DNA from: Bacteroidales bacterium
GTDB lineage: Bacteria > Bacillota > Clostridia > Lachnospirales > Lachnospiraceae
Assembly: GCA_023664535.1 (NCBI GenBank)
Contig: JAMPFJ010000006.1
Location: forward strand, 29,687-93,686
Direction: 5' to 3'
DNA: 64,000 bases
Made by a program: the position numbers and the translations under genes. The notes below the pieces were generated by a model. It ran no database searches, was not told the DNA's origin, and worked only from the letters and a program-made list of their open reading frames with translations. Shown here piece by piece: positions 52,802 to 60,885 of the stretch; the stretch's first letter is position 1; every line of letters starts with the position of its first letter.

Positions 52802-54025
52802 ATGTTGACACAACAAGCGATTACTAATTTTTGTAATCAATACAATTATGATATAAGAATATCGAAAAATGGAAGATGGATAGACCAGAAGTGTGCGGCT
52901 GATGTCGTTACCGTTATTGCAGATTGTATTTACAATTATGTGTTGGAAGATGACAATGTTATATTCACCACTGCTGACATTTGGCACTACAACTATGCTG
53001 TCGAAAATGTAGAAGTTATTTTCAAAAAAGCCGGTGTTGAGAACAAGGCTGCAAGAAACGAATACGATAAGTTTTTTCAGCAGCCTATGGAAATGCTTGC
53101 CAATGCCCATGTTCTTACAAAAACTAAGCAAGGCAACAAAAATTTCTATCAGATAAATAATTTTGAGGTATTAGAGTATATCGCCTTACGAGAGCGCAAT
53201 GCGCTGTTCTTTTTAAAAACATATATTGAGAAAGTGTTAACCGACAGCGGCTTATACCCTGTATTTGAGAAATTTTTCGAGTTACAGACAAAAGAGGTCT
53301 ATGAAAATGTCAAACGCACTTTTTCTACATTTATTATCAGCCATACAAATATTAATGGTGTTGTTGAATGCAATCGAATTTTCATTAAGGTGTTAAATCC
53401 GTTAGCTTATTTTAGAAACTCCCGTGGCACGGAAAAAGGTAGAATCTCTGAGCAAATCATTACTTATGACATGCTGATGTATAATCGCAATAATTTTAGG
53501 GATATTTATGCGGACAAGCCGAAAGGTGTTACAAGAAAAGAGTATGCCGTTACACATCCTGTTGAGGTCAATGAGGCTTATTATCGTTATCAATCCAAGA
53601 AAGCAAAAAGATTTTTGCGTATATTTAACAATGAAAATCGTGGAGGGAAAACTGAACACCTTGAGTCTGCGCATGTGTTAGATAAAGCAATTCATATGCA
53701 CCACATCTTCCCGGAAGCAGTTTATCCCGAGATTTGCTACTACTTGGAGAACATTATCGCCCTTACACCAACACAGCACCTCAATTATGCCCATCCTGAT
53801 GGACACACTCAGGAAATCAATGAACAATATCAGCACTTGCTTTTACTTTCGAAAGTTGACCGCATTTATGAGAATCTAACCGATGCTGCTGTAGAGAAGA
53901 TCTATGAGTTTTCTAATTTTTTGTTTGTACTCAATGTAGGTTTTGACAATGATGATGTTTTGGAAATTGCAGATATGGATTTCGGTGCAGTTATTAATGC
54001 AATCAATGTGCATTATGTAGCATGA
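52802..54025 (+). CDS. Putative HNH restriction endonuclease
   Basis: A 407-residue protein. An HNH/beta-beta-alpha-metal motif lies near the C-terminal third: HMHHIFPE at 298-305, LENIIALTPTQHLNYAHP with Asn317 and His326, and His335 a few residues later. The N-terminal 290 residues contain no recognisable nuclease or helicase and may bind DNA (a winged-helix-like stretch near 30-125). Position directly behind the fused methyltransferase, same strand, 9 nt apart with GAGGG as ribosome site, suggests it is the restriction partner. Cleavage specificity is unknown, and a nickase or methyl-dependent activity is also possible. Confidence 0.75.
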   Translation: MLTQQAITNFCNQYNYDIRISKNGRWIDQKCAADVVTVIADCIYNYVLEDDNVIFTTADIWHYNYAVENVEVIFKKAGVENKAARNEYDKFFQQPMEMLANAHVLTKTKQGNKNFYQINNFEVLEYIALRERNALFFLKTYIEKVLTDSGLYPVFEKFFELQTKEVYENVKRTFSTFIISHTNINGVVECNRIFIKVLNPLAYFRNSRGTEKGRISEQIITYDMLMYNRNNFRDIYADKPKGVTRKEYAVTHPVEVNEAYYRYQSKKAKRFLRIFNNENRGGKTEHLESAHVLDKAIHMHHIFPEAVYPEICYYLENIIALTPTQHLNYAHPDGHTQEINEQYQHLLLLSKVDRIYENLTDAAVEKIYEFSNFLFVLNVGFDNDDVLEIADMDFGAVINAINVHYVA

Positions 54026-54071
54026 AAGAGAAAATCTGTATTGTAAAAATTGAGGAATGAGAAATAGAGCC

Positions 54072-54120
54072 AACGAGCGGCGAGATATTCTTACTTGCTC
54101 ATTGACTCTGCTTTCTTTTG
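54072..54120 (+). terminator. Terminator-like hairpin after the HNH gene
   Basis: AGAGCCAACGAGC pairs with GCTCATTGACTCT with two mismatches, followed by the T-rich GCTTTCTTTT. Confidence 0.5.
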
Positions 54121-54152
54121 ATAGGGTTTTAGAGGCAAAAACTCCTAACAAG

Positions 54153-54174
54153 TGAATTTGGATAGCCAAATTCA
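54153..54174. repeat. Short perfect inverted repeat
   Basis: TGAATTTGG, loop ATAG, CCAAATTCA. It has no T-run and lies in the gap between the HNH gene and the decayed peptidase. Confidence 0.5.
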
Positions 54175-54210
54175 GTGCTTGGGGTAAGACATAACATCTA
54201 TCTAAAGATA

Positions 54211-54947
54211 TTACTTATTACGTTCAGACATTTCAACTTCGATTTCGCTGCTTTCAGCAACTCCTTCAATTTCAGTCCGTATTGGCTCATAGATTGATAT
54301 ATCCTGATTGATAGCTTCGAAACTAACAGCTAAAGAATACTTTGCTTTAAATAGACCTCCCCAACCTTTATGACCACGAACCGCAATGAAAAAAGCATCA
54401 CTCAATTGATTGGATTTAATTATACACCAATGTTTTTGAAGAGTACTGTTTTTTCGTGAATATTCCTCTGCCGCACCTCGGTTGGTTGCTTCTCCGAGTA
54501 CTTAATTAAAATCGCCATTATTGTCAATGGCAGCCCCTGTTTCAAAGATGCGACGGGCAAATGTCTCCGCATTTTCTCCAATTCTACTGCAACACCAGTC
54601 TACCATGTTGATAAATATCCCTTAACATAACGCCGAGTTCGACGTGGATTCGCTGCATAAGACAGAGTAATTTCAACCAGAATATCATAATCTTCACCCA
54701 CATTAGATAGTTCTTCTGGAATAGGGATTTGAAAAATATGAGTTTCATTATCTCCAAGTTCCATGAGTGATGGAGTTACCAATGTTACTCGATATTCGTT
54801 ATTATGAGTAGCACGTTCAACATCTGGAAAACCATATCCTATATGACGTAATGCGGAAATACACTGGTCTTTATTATGCGAAGTGTTCCTTTGTGTCTCT
54901 TTATTCGGCAGCATAAGTAGAACCCAGCTATTGTTTTTGAAAGACAT
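54211..54947 (-). pseudogene. Decayed S8 (subtilisin-like) peptidase, C-terminal remnant
   Basis: Three consecutive stretches on the minus strand read as one interrupted coding sequence. The first (54947-54600) contains RHIGYGFPDVERATHNNEYR and IPIPEELSNVGEDYDILVEITLSYAANPRRTRR, which resembles the C-terminal part of S8 peptidases found in ATPase-peptidase defence operons. It breaks at KGYLSTW by a one-base frameshift. The shifted frame continues VDWCCSRIGENAETFARRIFETG until a TAA, then VLGEATNRGAAEEYSRKNS leads into the last piece (54405-54211) with HKGWGGLFKAKYSLAVSFEAINQD. The catalytic Asp/His/Ser region is gone. No partner ATPase is present. Confidence 0.72.
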
Positions 54948-55000
54948 CTCTATAATGTTTTTTTAATTTGATGATTTTATATGATGTATATTGATTTCTC

Positions 55001-55987
55001 CTAATTTAAACGATAATATTTAAGGCAAATCGTTTGTGCTTGTGGAAACCAGTCCTTTTCTGTTCCTATTTTTTCAGCAGTAGGAGGCAGATACGTTCCA
55101 TGTTCAAGTATTTGCTGTGCATAAAACGCATTTGGATTTTGTACAACACCCACATATTCTGGTTCCACAATCTCCTCAATGCGTACTTCGCTGTTAATAA
55201 ATCGTGTTCGAACACTCATATGATGATGATCTGTCTCAATGTGAATAATATACTCTGCACCTGCTTTATGTTTTAAATAGGCCTCAGAAAGTATTGTCTT
55301 ATAAATAAGTGCTCCGGCACCTTTTTCTTTCACATCAAGGTGCCTGAGCATAATAGGTTTCTTTGACAGCTGCTCTAATGCAAATTCTGGCAGTTCGACC
55401 GCTTCGTCATCAGAAAGAATCTGATATCCAGCATCAGGTTCTAATTTTGCCATAATTCTTACAGCAGAATTTGTTAAAGAAATAATATAATTCTCCCATC
55501 CTATGGCTGGTTCTTGCATTGAACATGTGCGATTCATATATTCGGTTAAATCATCCTCTTTGTTCCAAGCAGCCAATGCTGTCCATATACTAACAAATCT
55601 TTTTGGATTTGCCCTATGCAGTGCTGCCCATCCGCCACAAAGTCCATTCGCTATAATATCCGTTACCCACACTGGCATCGAATCCATATCTTCATTTTGT
55701 ATTCCATGAATTTTTTTGTACATGTCTGCCGCCAACTCTTGAATATTTTTTTGTGCTCCCGGTTCAAGTACAGGTGGAGCAAAACGAATTGGCTGCTTTT
55801 TCTTTCTGTTGCTTTTGCATTGCAGAATTCCAAATTGTCCATATATTTCATTATTCTGCTCATTTAAGCTATTGTGTACAGGTACATTTTTAGAAGAAAC
55901 GTTCGCTCTTCCGCAGGTTGTTCTTACAGTGTCCACATGCTTCGCTTTGTTCATTCTTTCCTGATTTTTTTCTGTATATTCATACAT
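55001..55987 (-). CDS. Orphan protein with cysteine-peptidase-like (C58-type) motif pattern
   Basis: A 328-residue protein I do not recognise as a whole. Residues 1-70 are polar and low in structure (ending IYGQFGILQCKSNRKKKQP). The middle contains NGLCGGWAALH with Cys117, the later part DHHHMSVRTR with His254-256, and then VVQNPNAFYAQ with Asn284. That order and local sequence recall the Cys, His, Asp/Asn triad of YopT/AvrPphB-type (C58) peptidases, but the rest is too divergent to be sure. There is no signal peptide. The polar N-terminus resembles leaders of cargo proteins of contractile injection systems only loosely. TAGGAG lies 9 nt upstream of the ATG, and a good promoter lies further upstream. 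Function is not established. Confidence 0.55.
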   Translation of the reverse strand: MYEYTEKNQERMNKAKHVDTVRTTCGRANVSSKNVPVHNSLNEQNNEIYGQFGILQCKSNRKKKQPIRFAPPVLEPGAQKNIQELAADMYKKIHGIQNEDMDSMPVWVTDIIANGLCGGWAALHRANPKRFVSIWTALAAWNKEDDLTEYMNRTCSMQEPAIGWENYIISLTNSAVRIMAKLEPDAGYQILSDDEAVELPEFALEQLSKKPIMLRHLDVKEKGAGALIYKTILSEAYLKHKAGAEYIIHIETDHHHMSVRTRFINSEVRIEEIVEPEYVGVVQNPNAFYAQQILEHGTYLPPTAEKIGTEKDWFPQAQTICLKYYRLN

Positions 55988-56029
55988 CTCTATACACTCC
56001 TATAACTTTCGTTTTATATTTTTAGACAA

Positions 56030-56058
56030 ATTGTACCATATTAACACAATTTTCGCAA
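56030..56058 (-). promoter_or_regulatory. Promoter of the orphan minus-strand gene
   Basis: On the minus strand TTGCGA (56053-56058), a 17-nt spacer and TACAAT (56030-56035), giving a leader of about 40 nt. Confidence 0.65.
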
Positions 56059-56106
56059 ATCCGATTTTTAATCAAATCAGTTCTTAATGCTTTTATTGTT
56101 TTACTG

Positions 56107-56115
56107 TGTTATAAT
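56107..56115 (+). promoter_or_regulatory. Extended -10 promoter facing the nitroreductase gene
   Basis: TGTTATAAT is an extended -10. The -35 is weak. It is divergent from the promoter of the orphan gene. Confidence 0.5.
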
Positions 56116-56305
56116 GTACCATAGATTTGCTTTTTGCTCGTTTAAAGTTGCTACAATAAAAGAAAGAAAATAACATAAGGGAAAGCTCATGCCATATAAA
56201 TTTAGTGTTTTCAATGGTTAGGGCAATTTATGACAATTTGACAAATTTCAGTCTTATGGAGAGATTGAAAGCAATAGAAGATTTGAATTTGCGGAGGTTA
56301 TCGAA
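56116..56305. other. Leader region with a broken short reading frame
   Basis: A ribosome-site-like GGGAAAG precedes an ATG at 56190 (MPYKFSVFNG) that stops after ten codons. This may be the remnant start of a lost gene or just untranslated leader. No RNA gene was seen. Confidence 0.3.
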
Positions 56306-56836
56306 TTGAGTATTATAGATACAATCAACAAAAGGCATAGTTACAGAGGTAAATATAAATCGGATACTGTTCCCAGAGAAGATTTAATAACAATAATGAA
56401 AGCGGGTCTGAATGCTCCGTCAGGCTGCAATAAGCAAACAACAAGTCTGATAGCAGTAGATGATAAAGACGTATTGAAAAAACTACATGAAGTTATAAAT
56501 CCACCGGTCGGAGAAACGGCTCCTGCCATGATATGCGTTTTAACCCAGAGAGTAAATGCATATAGGGATAAATGCTTTGCAGTTCAGGACTATTCAGCTG
56601 CAATCGAAAACATGTTGCTGGTGATAGTTGAACTCGGATATCAGAGTTGTTGGTATGAGGGGCACATTACAGATGAAGATAAAATTGGCTATCAAATGGC
56701 GCAAATCTTAAACGTTCCCGACAGTTTTGAGTTGGTGTGCTTTTTGCCTGTTGGTATTGCCGAGACAGAACCAGCTTTACCTAAAAAACGGGCATTTGAG
56801 GAACGAGCATGGTTTAATGCGTTTCCGGATATCTAA
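56306..56836 (+). CDS. Nitroreductase family protein
   Basis: A 176-residue FMN-dependent oxidoreductase-like protein. It opens IDTINKRHSYRGKYKSDTVP and has APSGCNKQTTSLIAVDD, IENMLLVIVELGYQSCWYEGH and a C-terminal LPVGIAETEPALPKKRAFEERAWFN; the arginine-serine and APSG segments bind FMN in the family. The substrate (nitro compound, quinone or other) is unknown. The start is TTG at 56306 with GGAGG 8 nt upstream. Confidence 0.88.
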   Translation: MSIIDTINKRHSYRGKYKSDTVPREDLITIMKAGLNAPSGCNKQTTSLIAVDDKDVLKKLHEVINPPVGETAPAMICVLTQRVNAYRDKCFAVQDYSAAIENMLLVIVELGYQSCWYEGHITDEDKIGYQMAQILNVPDSFELVCFLPVGIAETEPALPKKRAFEERAWFNAFPDI

Positions 56837-56911
56837 AGAGAATTTTAGTACATTGTTAAATTCTATGTTTGCCGTTTGAATGTTGTTTCATGACTTAGAG
56901 GAGTGCAGCTT

Positions 56912-57847
56912 ATGACTTTCAAATATAATGAATGGAAATCATTTGAAAAGATATTTTGGACGGAAATGGCTGTCATTATTTTGTGCAGCTATTTATTCTA
57001 TGGCGGTATACAGCAGTTAGATTATTGTTCCTTTAAGTTAAATGAAAAAGACTATGAGATTATTGAAGCCAAAGTACTTTACTCGAACGAGTATCCGATT
57101 ACACTGAGAAGATATGGAGAAGCATTATTTGTGATTACGCAGGTGCAGATTTATTATGTAGTGGATGGCAGGCATTACGGAAAGTTGTTATATACTTACG
57201 CCGATGAAAAGGAATCGGAGACAATAAAGGTTGCGGTAAATAAAAATAATCCGAAAAAGGTAAAGCGGTGCGCACCATACAGTGCATGGAGGGATAATTT
57301 TTGGAATATTACATTGCGGATGGCAATAATAATAGGAATATTTGAAGGAGTGTTCCTGTTCCGCCGGTTAATCCAAAAAAAGGATAAGCGGAAAGCCTTA
57401 CAAAAAGTGGAAGAAAGGCAGAAAGAGCAGGAGAAGCAGAGAAGGCTGGAGACCGTTGAAAAACAAAGACAGATAAAAGCTTTTTGTTCTAATCCCCATG
57501 AAAAATCTGCTCTGGCGGCGCAGCTTGAAAACCGGATGAACGAATTGGGTATGACCTGTTCTGATGATTTTGCATGGTGTCTGGCGTATCTGATTGGTCA
57601 GGAACAATTTTATTCCATTCTTTTATTGGAACAGGATGATACAGGGGATTTTCGGTTTATCCAGGAGACATTACGGCTCAGAGAGAAAGGGCTGCCGCAG
57701 GACTATCATGTAATTGCGAAATATGCGGGATACTATTTGTGCGGAAAGGCAGACTCGTCAAGGGTATTTAGCTTTTCCCTATCCTTAGGGATTACCAATA
57801 CGCAATATGCCACGATATATGATTATATTTTAGATAACCTGCATTAA
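56912..57847 (+). CDS. DUF3592-like membrane protein with coiled coil
   Basis: A 311-residue protein. One hydrophobic segment near residues 14-35 and another near 135-152 enclose an extracytoplasmic region that resembles DUF3592 (VQIYYVVDGRHYG, then ETIKVAVNKNNPKKV). A charged coiled coil (about 155-190) follows, then a cytoplasmic domain of about 120 residues that I do not recognise. GAGGAG lies before the ATG at 56912; a GTG three codons earlier is inside that ribosome site. Function unknown. Confidence 0.65.
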   Translation: MTFKYNEWKSFEKIFWTEMAVIILCSYLFYGGIQQLDYCSFKLNEKDYEIIEAKVLYSNEYPITLRRYGEALFVITQVQIYYVVDGRHYGKLLYTYADEKESETIKVAVNKNNPKKVKRCAPYSAWRDNFWNITLRMAIIIGIFEGVFLFRRLIQKKDKRKALQKVEERQKEQEKQRRLETVEKQRQIKAFCSNPHEKSALAAQLENRMNELGMTCSDDFAWCLAYLIGQEQFYSILLLEQDDTGDFRFIQETLRLREKGLPQDYHVIAKYAGYYLCGKADSSRVFSFSLSLGITNTQYATIYDYILDNLH

Positions 57848-57848
57848 A

Positions 57849-57896
57849 GGAGCTGCTGCCGGATACATGACAAATCATGTATTTAGCAACAGCTCC
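57849..57896. terminator. Hairpin between convergent genes
   Basis: GGAGCTG pairs with CAGCTCC, with TGC/GCA and ATACATGA/TCATGTAT continuing the stem. It has only a short T-run on either side. Confidence 0.55.
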
Positions 57897-57905
57897 CAAT
57901 TTGGT

Positions 57906-58154
57906 CTACATGCTCCGATTGAAGCTACTGACAATTCCAACGACTGGTTTTGCATCCTTGCCATAACAGCCGGGGTAATTTAGAAGCAACATATCGTCTT
58001 CCGTGTCACAGGCTGCATGGAAAAGGGAATCAAAGGTTTCACGTTTCTTTGTTCTTTTTTCCGTTTGCTGTTTTTGTTGACGACGATTATATTTTGGAGT
58101 TGCTAAAACGGCTAACACCGGAATAACAACTTTGGTTTGGGTTTGCGCATTCAT
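57906..58154 (-). CDS. Hypothetical small protein
   Basis: An 82-residue protein without recognised family. A hydrophobic start (TKVVIPVLAVLATP) is followed by a strongly basic Gln/Arg/Lys segment (NRRQQKQQTEKRTKKRE) and a C-terminal part with two cysteines and NYPGCYGKDAK. AAGGAGGAG lies 7 nt upstream of the ATG, an excellent ribosome site. Its upstream region shares TCCTGCCGATA with the next minus-strand gene, and both end near AGACCAAATTG, so they may share regulation or origin. Confidence 0.6.
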   Translation of the reverse strand: MNAQTQTKVVIPVLAVLATPKYNRRQQKQQTEKRTKKRETFDSLFHAACDTEDDMLLLNYPGCYGKDAKPVVGIVSSFNRSM

Positions 58155-58206
58155 GGTAATCTCCTCCTTGAAATTACGTTAGAATGCCATTAGCTTCTAA
58201 TATATA

Positions 58207-58217
58207 TATCGGCAGGA
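58207..58217 (-). promoter_or_regulatory. Shared TCCTGCCGATA motif upstream of the 82-residue gene
   Basis: The minus strand reads TCCTGCCGATA 53 nt upstream of the start. The same 11 bases lie upstream of the 207-residue gene at 59043-59053. GCCGATA resembles a sigma-28 -10, but no TAAA-type -35 lies at the expected distance. Confidence 0.4.
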
Positions 58218-58252
58218 GAAGACAAATAAATAAGTTTTCTGACAATTTAAAT

Positions 58253-58316
58253 GAAAAAATAAAAAACTGCCACAATTCCTTCCGCTCTGTTAGAGAGTAA
58301 AGGAAAATGTGGCAGT
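58253..58316 (-). terminator. Terminator of the 207-residue gene
   Basis: On the minus strand AACTGCCACA pairs with TGTGGCAGTT and inner GGAA/TTCC, followed by TTTTTTATTTTTTC. Confidence 0.85.
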
Positions 58317-58341
58317 TCTCAATAATCAATTTGGTCTTAAA

Positions 58342-58965
58342 TCAGATGTCTTCGGAGCTTGCGCCATTTTTCCATTCATCAATTCCCTTCATTACCGCAT
58401 CATAGGTTTTCTGGGAAATTTCCGGAAGGTCACCGCCCCACAGCTTAGCTGCTGCCTTGAATCCTTCTGTTATTGCATCCCGCATTTCCTCTGCTTTAGA
58501 AGCATCACCACCGGTTAAAGCTTTAGCAAAATCAAGCAGACGCTCGGAGGTCTGTTTTACGCCCCAGTAGCCATCCTCGGAAATATCCTCAGCTGCCTGG
58601 GCTGCCGTTGCCTCGTCTACTTCAATGCTTCCGTCCAGGATACCCTCTCTGAACTGGCTCCAGATGCTTGCTGTTTCAGATGCCTTACCCTGTTTAGCGA
58701 TTAACTGTTCAACGATACCCTTTAACTGGGAAAGCCTGGCATCGGCATCAGCCTTTAATTTTGCAATAGTCTGGCTGTCTACTTTGCTGTTCTTTTTAGT
58801 GTTCGTGCTGCTGGTTTCCTTGTTTTTGGAAGTCTCATAAATAACACCGGTTTCCTCTTCGTTTTTAGCAGCTTCCGTCTTTGCTTCCTTGCTCTGACTG
58901 TCACCTTTGATTTGTGCAGCTAAATTACTGGTGTAAGCGCTGCTTGTTACATTATTAACGTCCAT
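58342..58965 (-). CDS. Hypothetical Ser/Ala/Lys-rich protein
   Basis: A 207-residue hydrophilic protein without signal peptide, cysteine or recognised domain. Residues 1-60 are low complexity (MDVNNVTSSAYTSNL, KEAKTEAAKNEEETG). Residues 65-205 are mostly predicted helices (IAKLKADADARLSQLKGIVEQLIAKQG; DAITEGFKAAAKLWGGDLPEI). The MDVNNVT-type opening resembles that of proteins exported by flagellar-type pathways, but only by composition. AAGGAGGG precedes the ATG, and a strong terminator follows. Confidence 0.6.
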   Translation of the reverse strand: MDVNNVTSSAYTSNLAAQIKGDSQSKEAKTEAAKNEEETGVIYETSKNKETSSTNTKKNSKVDSQTIAKLKADADARLSQLKGIVEQLIAKQGKASETASIWSQFREGILDGSIEVDEATAAQAAEDISEDGYWGVKQTSERLLDFAKALTGGDASKAEEMRDAITEGFKAAAKLWGGDLPEISQKTYDAVMKGIDEWKNGASSEDI

Positions 58966-59042
58966 AAATGCACCCTCCTTGGTTATTGTATATTTGTTTT
59001 TCCGGTAACAGATTAAAGCTAATCTGCCCTTTCTGAATAGTG

Positions 59043-59053
59043 TATCGGCAGGA
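59043..59053 (-). promoter_or_regulatory. Shared TCCTGCCGATA motif upstream of the 207-residue gene
   Basis: Identical 11-base copy of the motif at 58207-58217, here 77 nt upstream of the start codon. Confidence 0.4.
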
Positions 59054-59130
59054 TGACAGAGAATCTGAAGAGAAAATTTTCAATATTTAGGAGATTTTTT
59101 TTGTTAAGCGTAGATAAAATAATAGGGAAA

Positions 59131-59152
59131 TGGTATACTGTATATTGTATAC
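59131..59152 (+). promoter_or_regulatory. Extended -10 and overlapping palindrome upstream of ispE
   Basis: TGGTATACT is an extended -10. GTATAC at 59133-59138 repeats as GTATAC at 59147-59152, so a symmetric site overlaps the promoter and might bind a repressor. Confidence 0.45.
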
Positions 59153-59213
59153 AAGAAAAATGAAAAAGGCAGCTACAAAATAGATTACCGTGAGGGGCAA
59201 AAGGAGTATAGGG

Positions 59214-60089
59214 ATGAAGGATACATTACAGTTAAAGGCATACGCTAAGATTAACCTGGGTCTGGATGTCGTGCGTAAAAGAGAGGACGGTTATCATGAG
59301 GTACGTATGATTATGCAGACGGTGAAACTGTTTGATAAACTGACTTTTCGTCTGCTGGAGGAAAATGAGATTCGGGTAAAGACAAATCTGGGGTTTCTTC
59401 CGGTGGGGGAGAGTAATCTGGTACATAAGGCGATAAAGCTTTTAAAGGATACCTATCATATTGACAAAGGCATGGAGATTGACCTTTATAAATGTATTCC
59501 GGTAGCAGCGGGAATGGCGGGAGGAAGTACCGACTGTGCCGCAGCCTTAGTCGGTGGGGCAAGGCTTTTTAACCTGCATCTGAACAGGGAAAAGCTGATG
59601 GCGCTGGGCGTGAAGCTGGGAGCCGACGTGCCGTACTGCATTCTTCGGGGAACTGCCTTGTCGGAGGGAATTGGTGAAATACTGACGCCGCTTCCACCGA
59701 TGCCGGACTGTTTTATCCTGATTGCAAAGCCGCCGGTATCGGTATCCACGAAATCCGTTTACCAGCATTTGGATGCGGGAGGCTTAACGGTACATCCGGA
59801 TATTGACGGGATGATTGAGGCGATTAACGCCGGAAGCCTTGCCGGAATAGCACAGCGTATGGAAAATGTGCTGGAAACCGTTACGATTCCGGAATATCCG
59901 GTAATTGAGGAGATAAAGAATCTGATGAAGGAGCAGGGGGCGCTGAATGCGCTGATGAGCGGTTCCGGTCCTACGGTGTTCGGGCTTTTTGATAAGGAGG
60001 AGAAAGCGGAACGGGCAAGAAAGCTGCTAAAGGACAGGAAGCTGGCAAATCAGATATATGTAGTAAGACCATTTAACCAAAATCTATAG
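59214..60089 (+). CDS. ispE: 4-diphosphocytidyl-2-C-methyl-D-erythritol kinase
   Basis: A 291-residue GHMP-family kinase of the MEP isoprenoid pathway, phosphorylating CDP-methylerythritol. The N-terminal AYAKINLGLDVVRKREDGYHEV holds the substrate-binding segment. The ATP loop is PVAAGMAGGSTDCAAAL. The C-terminal ALMSGSGPTVFGLF closes the family signature. AAAGGAG lies before the ATG at 59214; an in-frame GTG at 59190 is rejected. The next gene, a GntR regulator, starts 36 nt later. Confidence 0.96.
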   Translation: MKDTLQLKAYAKINLGLDVVRKREDGYHEVRMIMQTVKLFDKLTFRLLEENEIRVKTNLGFLPVGESNLVHKAIKLLKDTYHIDKGMEIDLYKCIPVAAGMAGGSTDCAAALVGGARLFNLHLNREKLMALGVKLGADVPYCILRGTALSEGIGEILTPLPPMPDCFILIAKPPVSVSTKSVYQHLDAGGLTVHPDIDGMIEAINAGSLAGIAQRMENVLETVTIPEYPVIEEIKNLMKEQGALNALMSGSGPTVFGLFDKEEKAERARKLLKDRKLANQIYVVRPFNQNL

Positions 60090-60125
60090 GCGGGTACGGA
60101 TGACGATAAGTAGGAGGTCGACGGA

Positions 60126-60797
60126 ATGAAGCTGAAATATGACGGAAAAAATGAATATCTACCGCTAAGAGACGTGGTGTTTCAGGCGCTCAGACAGGCA
60201 ATTATAACGGGAGAATTTTCACCGGGAGAGCGGTTGATGGAGGTTTCCCTTGCCAATAAGCTGGGAGTCAGCCGCACGCCGGTAAGGGAAGCAATCCGGA
60301 TGCTGGAATTAGAGGGTCTGGTGGTGATGATTCCCAGAAAGGGTGCCGAGGTTGCCCGGATTACGGAAAAGGATTTGCGGGATGCACTGGAGGTGAGAAC
60401 GGCTATCGAGGAGCTGTCGGTAGAACTTGCCTGCGCCCGGATTGACGAAGAGGGACGGGAAAAATTAAAGCAGGCATGTATTGAATTTAAAGAGGCGATT
60501 GATACAAAGCATGTGCAGAATATTGTGGACGGGGATGTAAAATTCCATGACGTCATTTTCGAGATAACGAAAAACCGGCGGCTGATTGGTATTGCCCATA
60601 ATTTAAGGGAGCAGGTATACCGGTACCGGGTAGAATACGTCAAGGATTTTTCTTATCATGATGTGCTGGTCAGCGAGCATTATGAGATTACCAACGCCAT
60701 TTTAACGAATGATGTGGCAAGGGCAAAGGAACTCATGCGGAAGCATTTATACAATCAGGAGCTGATTGTGATTAAAAATTTGAAGGACAGTCTGTAG
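60126..60797 (+). CDS. GntR family regulator (FadR/FCD subfamily)
   Basis: A 223-residue transcription factor. The N-terminal winged helix has VFQALRQAIITGEFSPGERLMEVSLANKLGVSRTPVREAIRMLELEGLV, matching the GntR signature. The C-terminal FCD domain (about 85-215) has the FHDVIFEITKNRRL region and the Asp/His residues (D..FH, and EHYEIT) that bind a metal and an organic acid in relatives. The ligand and targets are unknown. It lies behind ispE, a frequent neighbourhood in Lachnospiraceae. Confidence 0.92.
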   Translation: MKLKYDGKNEYLPLRDVVFQALRQAIITGEFSPGERLMEVSLANKLGVSRTPVREAIRMLELEGLVVMIPRKGAEVARITEKDLRDALEVRTAIEELSVELACARIDEEGREKLKQACIEFKEAIDTKHVQNIVDGDVKFHDVIFEITKNRRLIGIAHNLREQVYRYRVEYVKDFSYHDVLVSEHYEITNAILTNDVARAKELMRKHLYNQELIVIKNLKDSL

Positions 60798-60823
60798 AGA
60801 AATTTTGGAATAATAAAACAAAG

Positions 60824-60885
60824 CTTCACACATACTACGATGGAAAGAACGTAAAAGAAATCGTGGATATGTGTGAGGTTTTTTT
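60824..60885 (+). terminator. Terminator hairpin that overlaps the gerKA ribosome-binding site
   Basis: CTTCACACATACTACGAT (60824-60841) pairs with 60860-60878 (ATCGT, a small internal loop, TATGTGTGAGG), followed by T7 directly before the ATG at 60886. GAGG, the only ribosome-site candidate for gerKA, is inside the 3' arm. Confidence 0.75.

Noticed and set aside
58207..58235. Sigma-28 flagellar promoter for the small genes
   Set aside because: The -10-like GCCGATA is present but the bases about 15 nt upstream do not match TAAA in either copy, and no flagellar gene is nearby.
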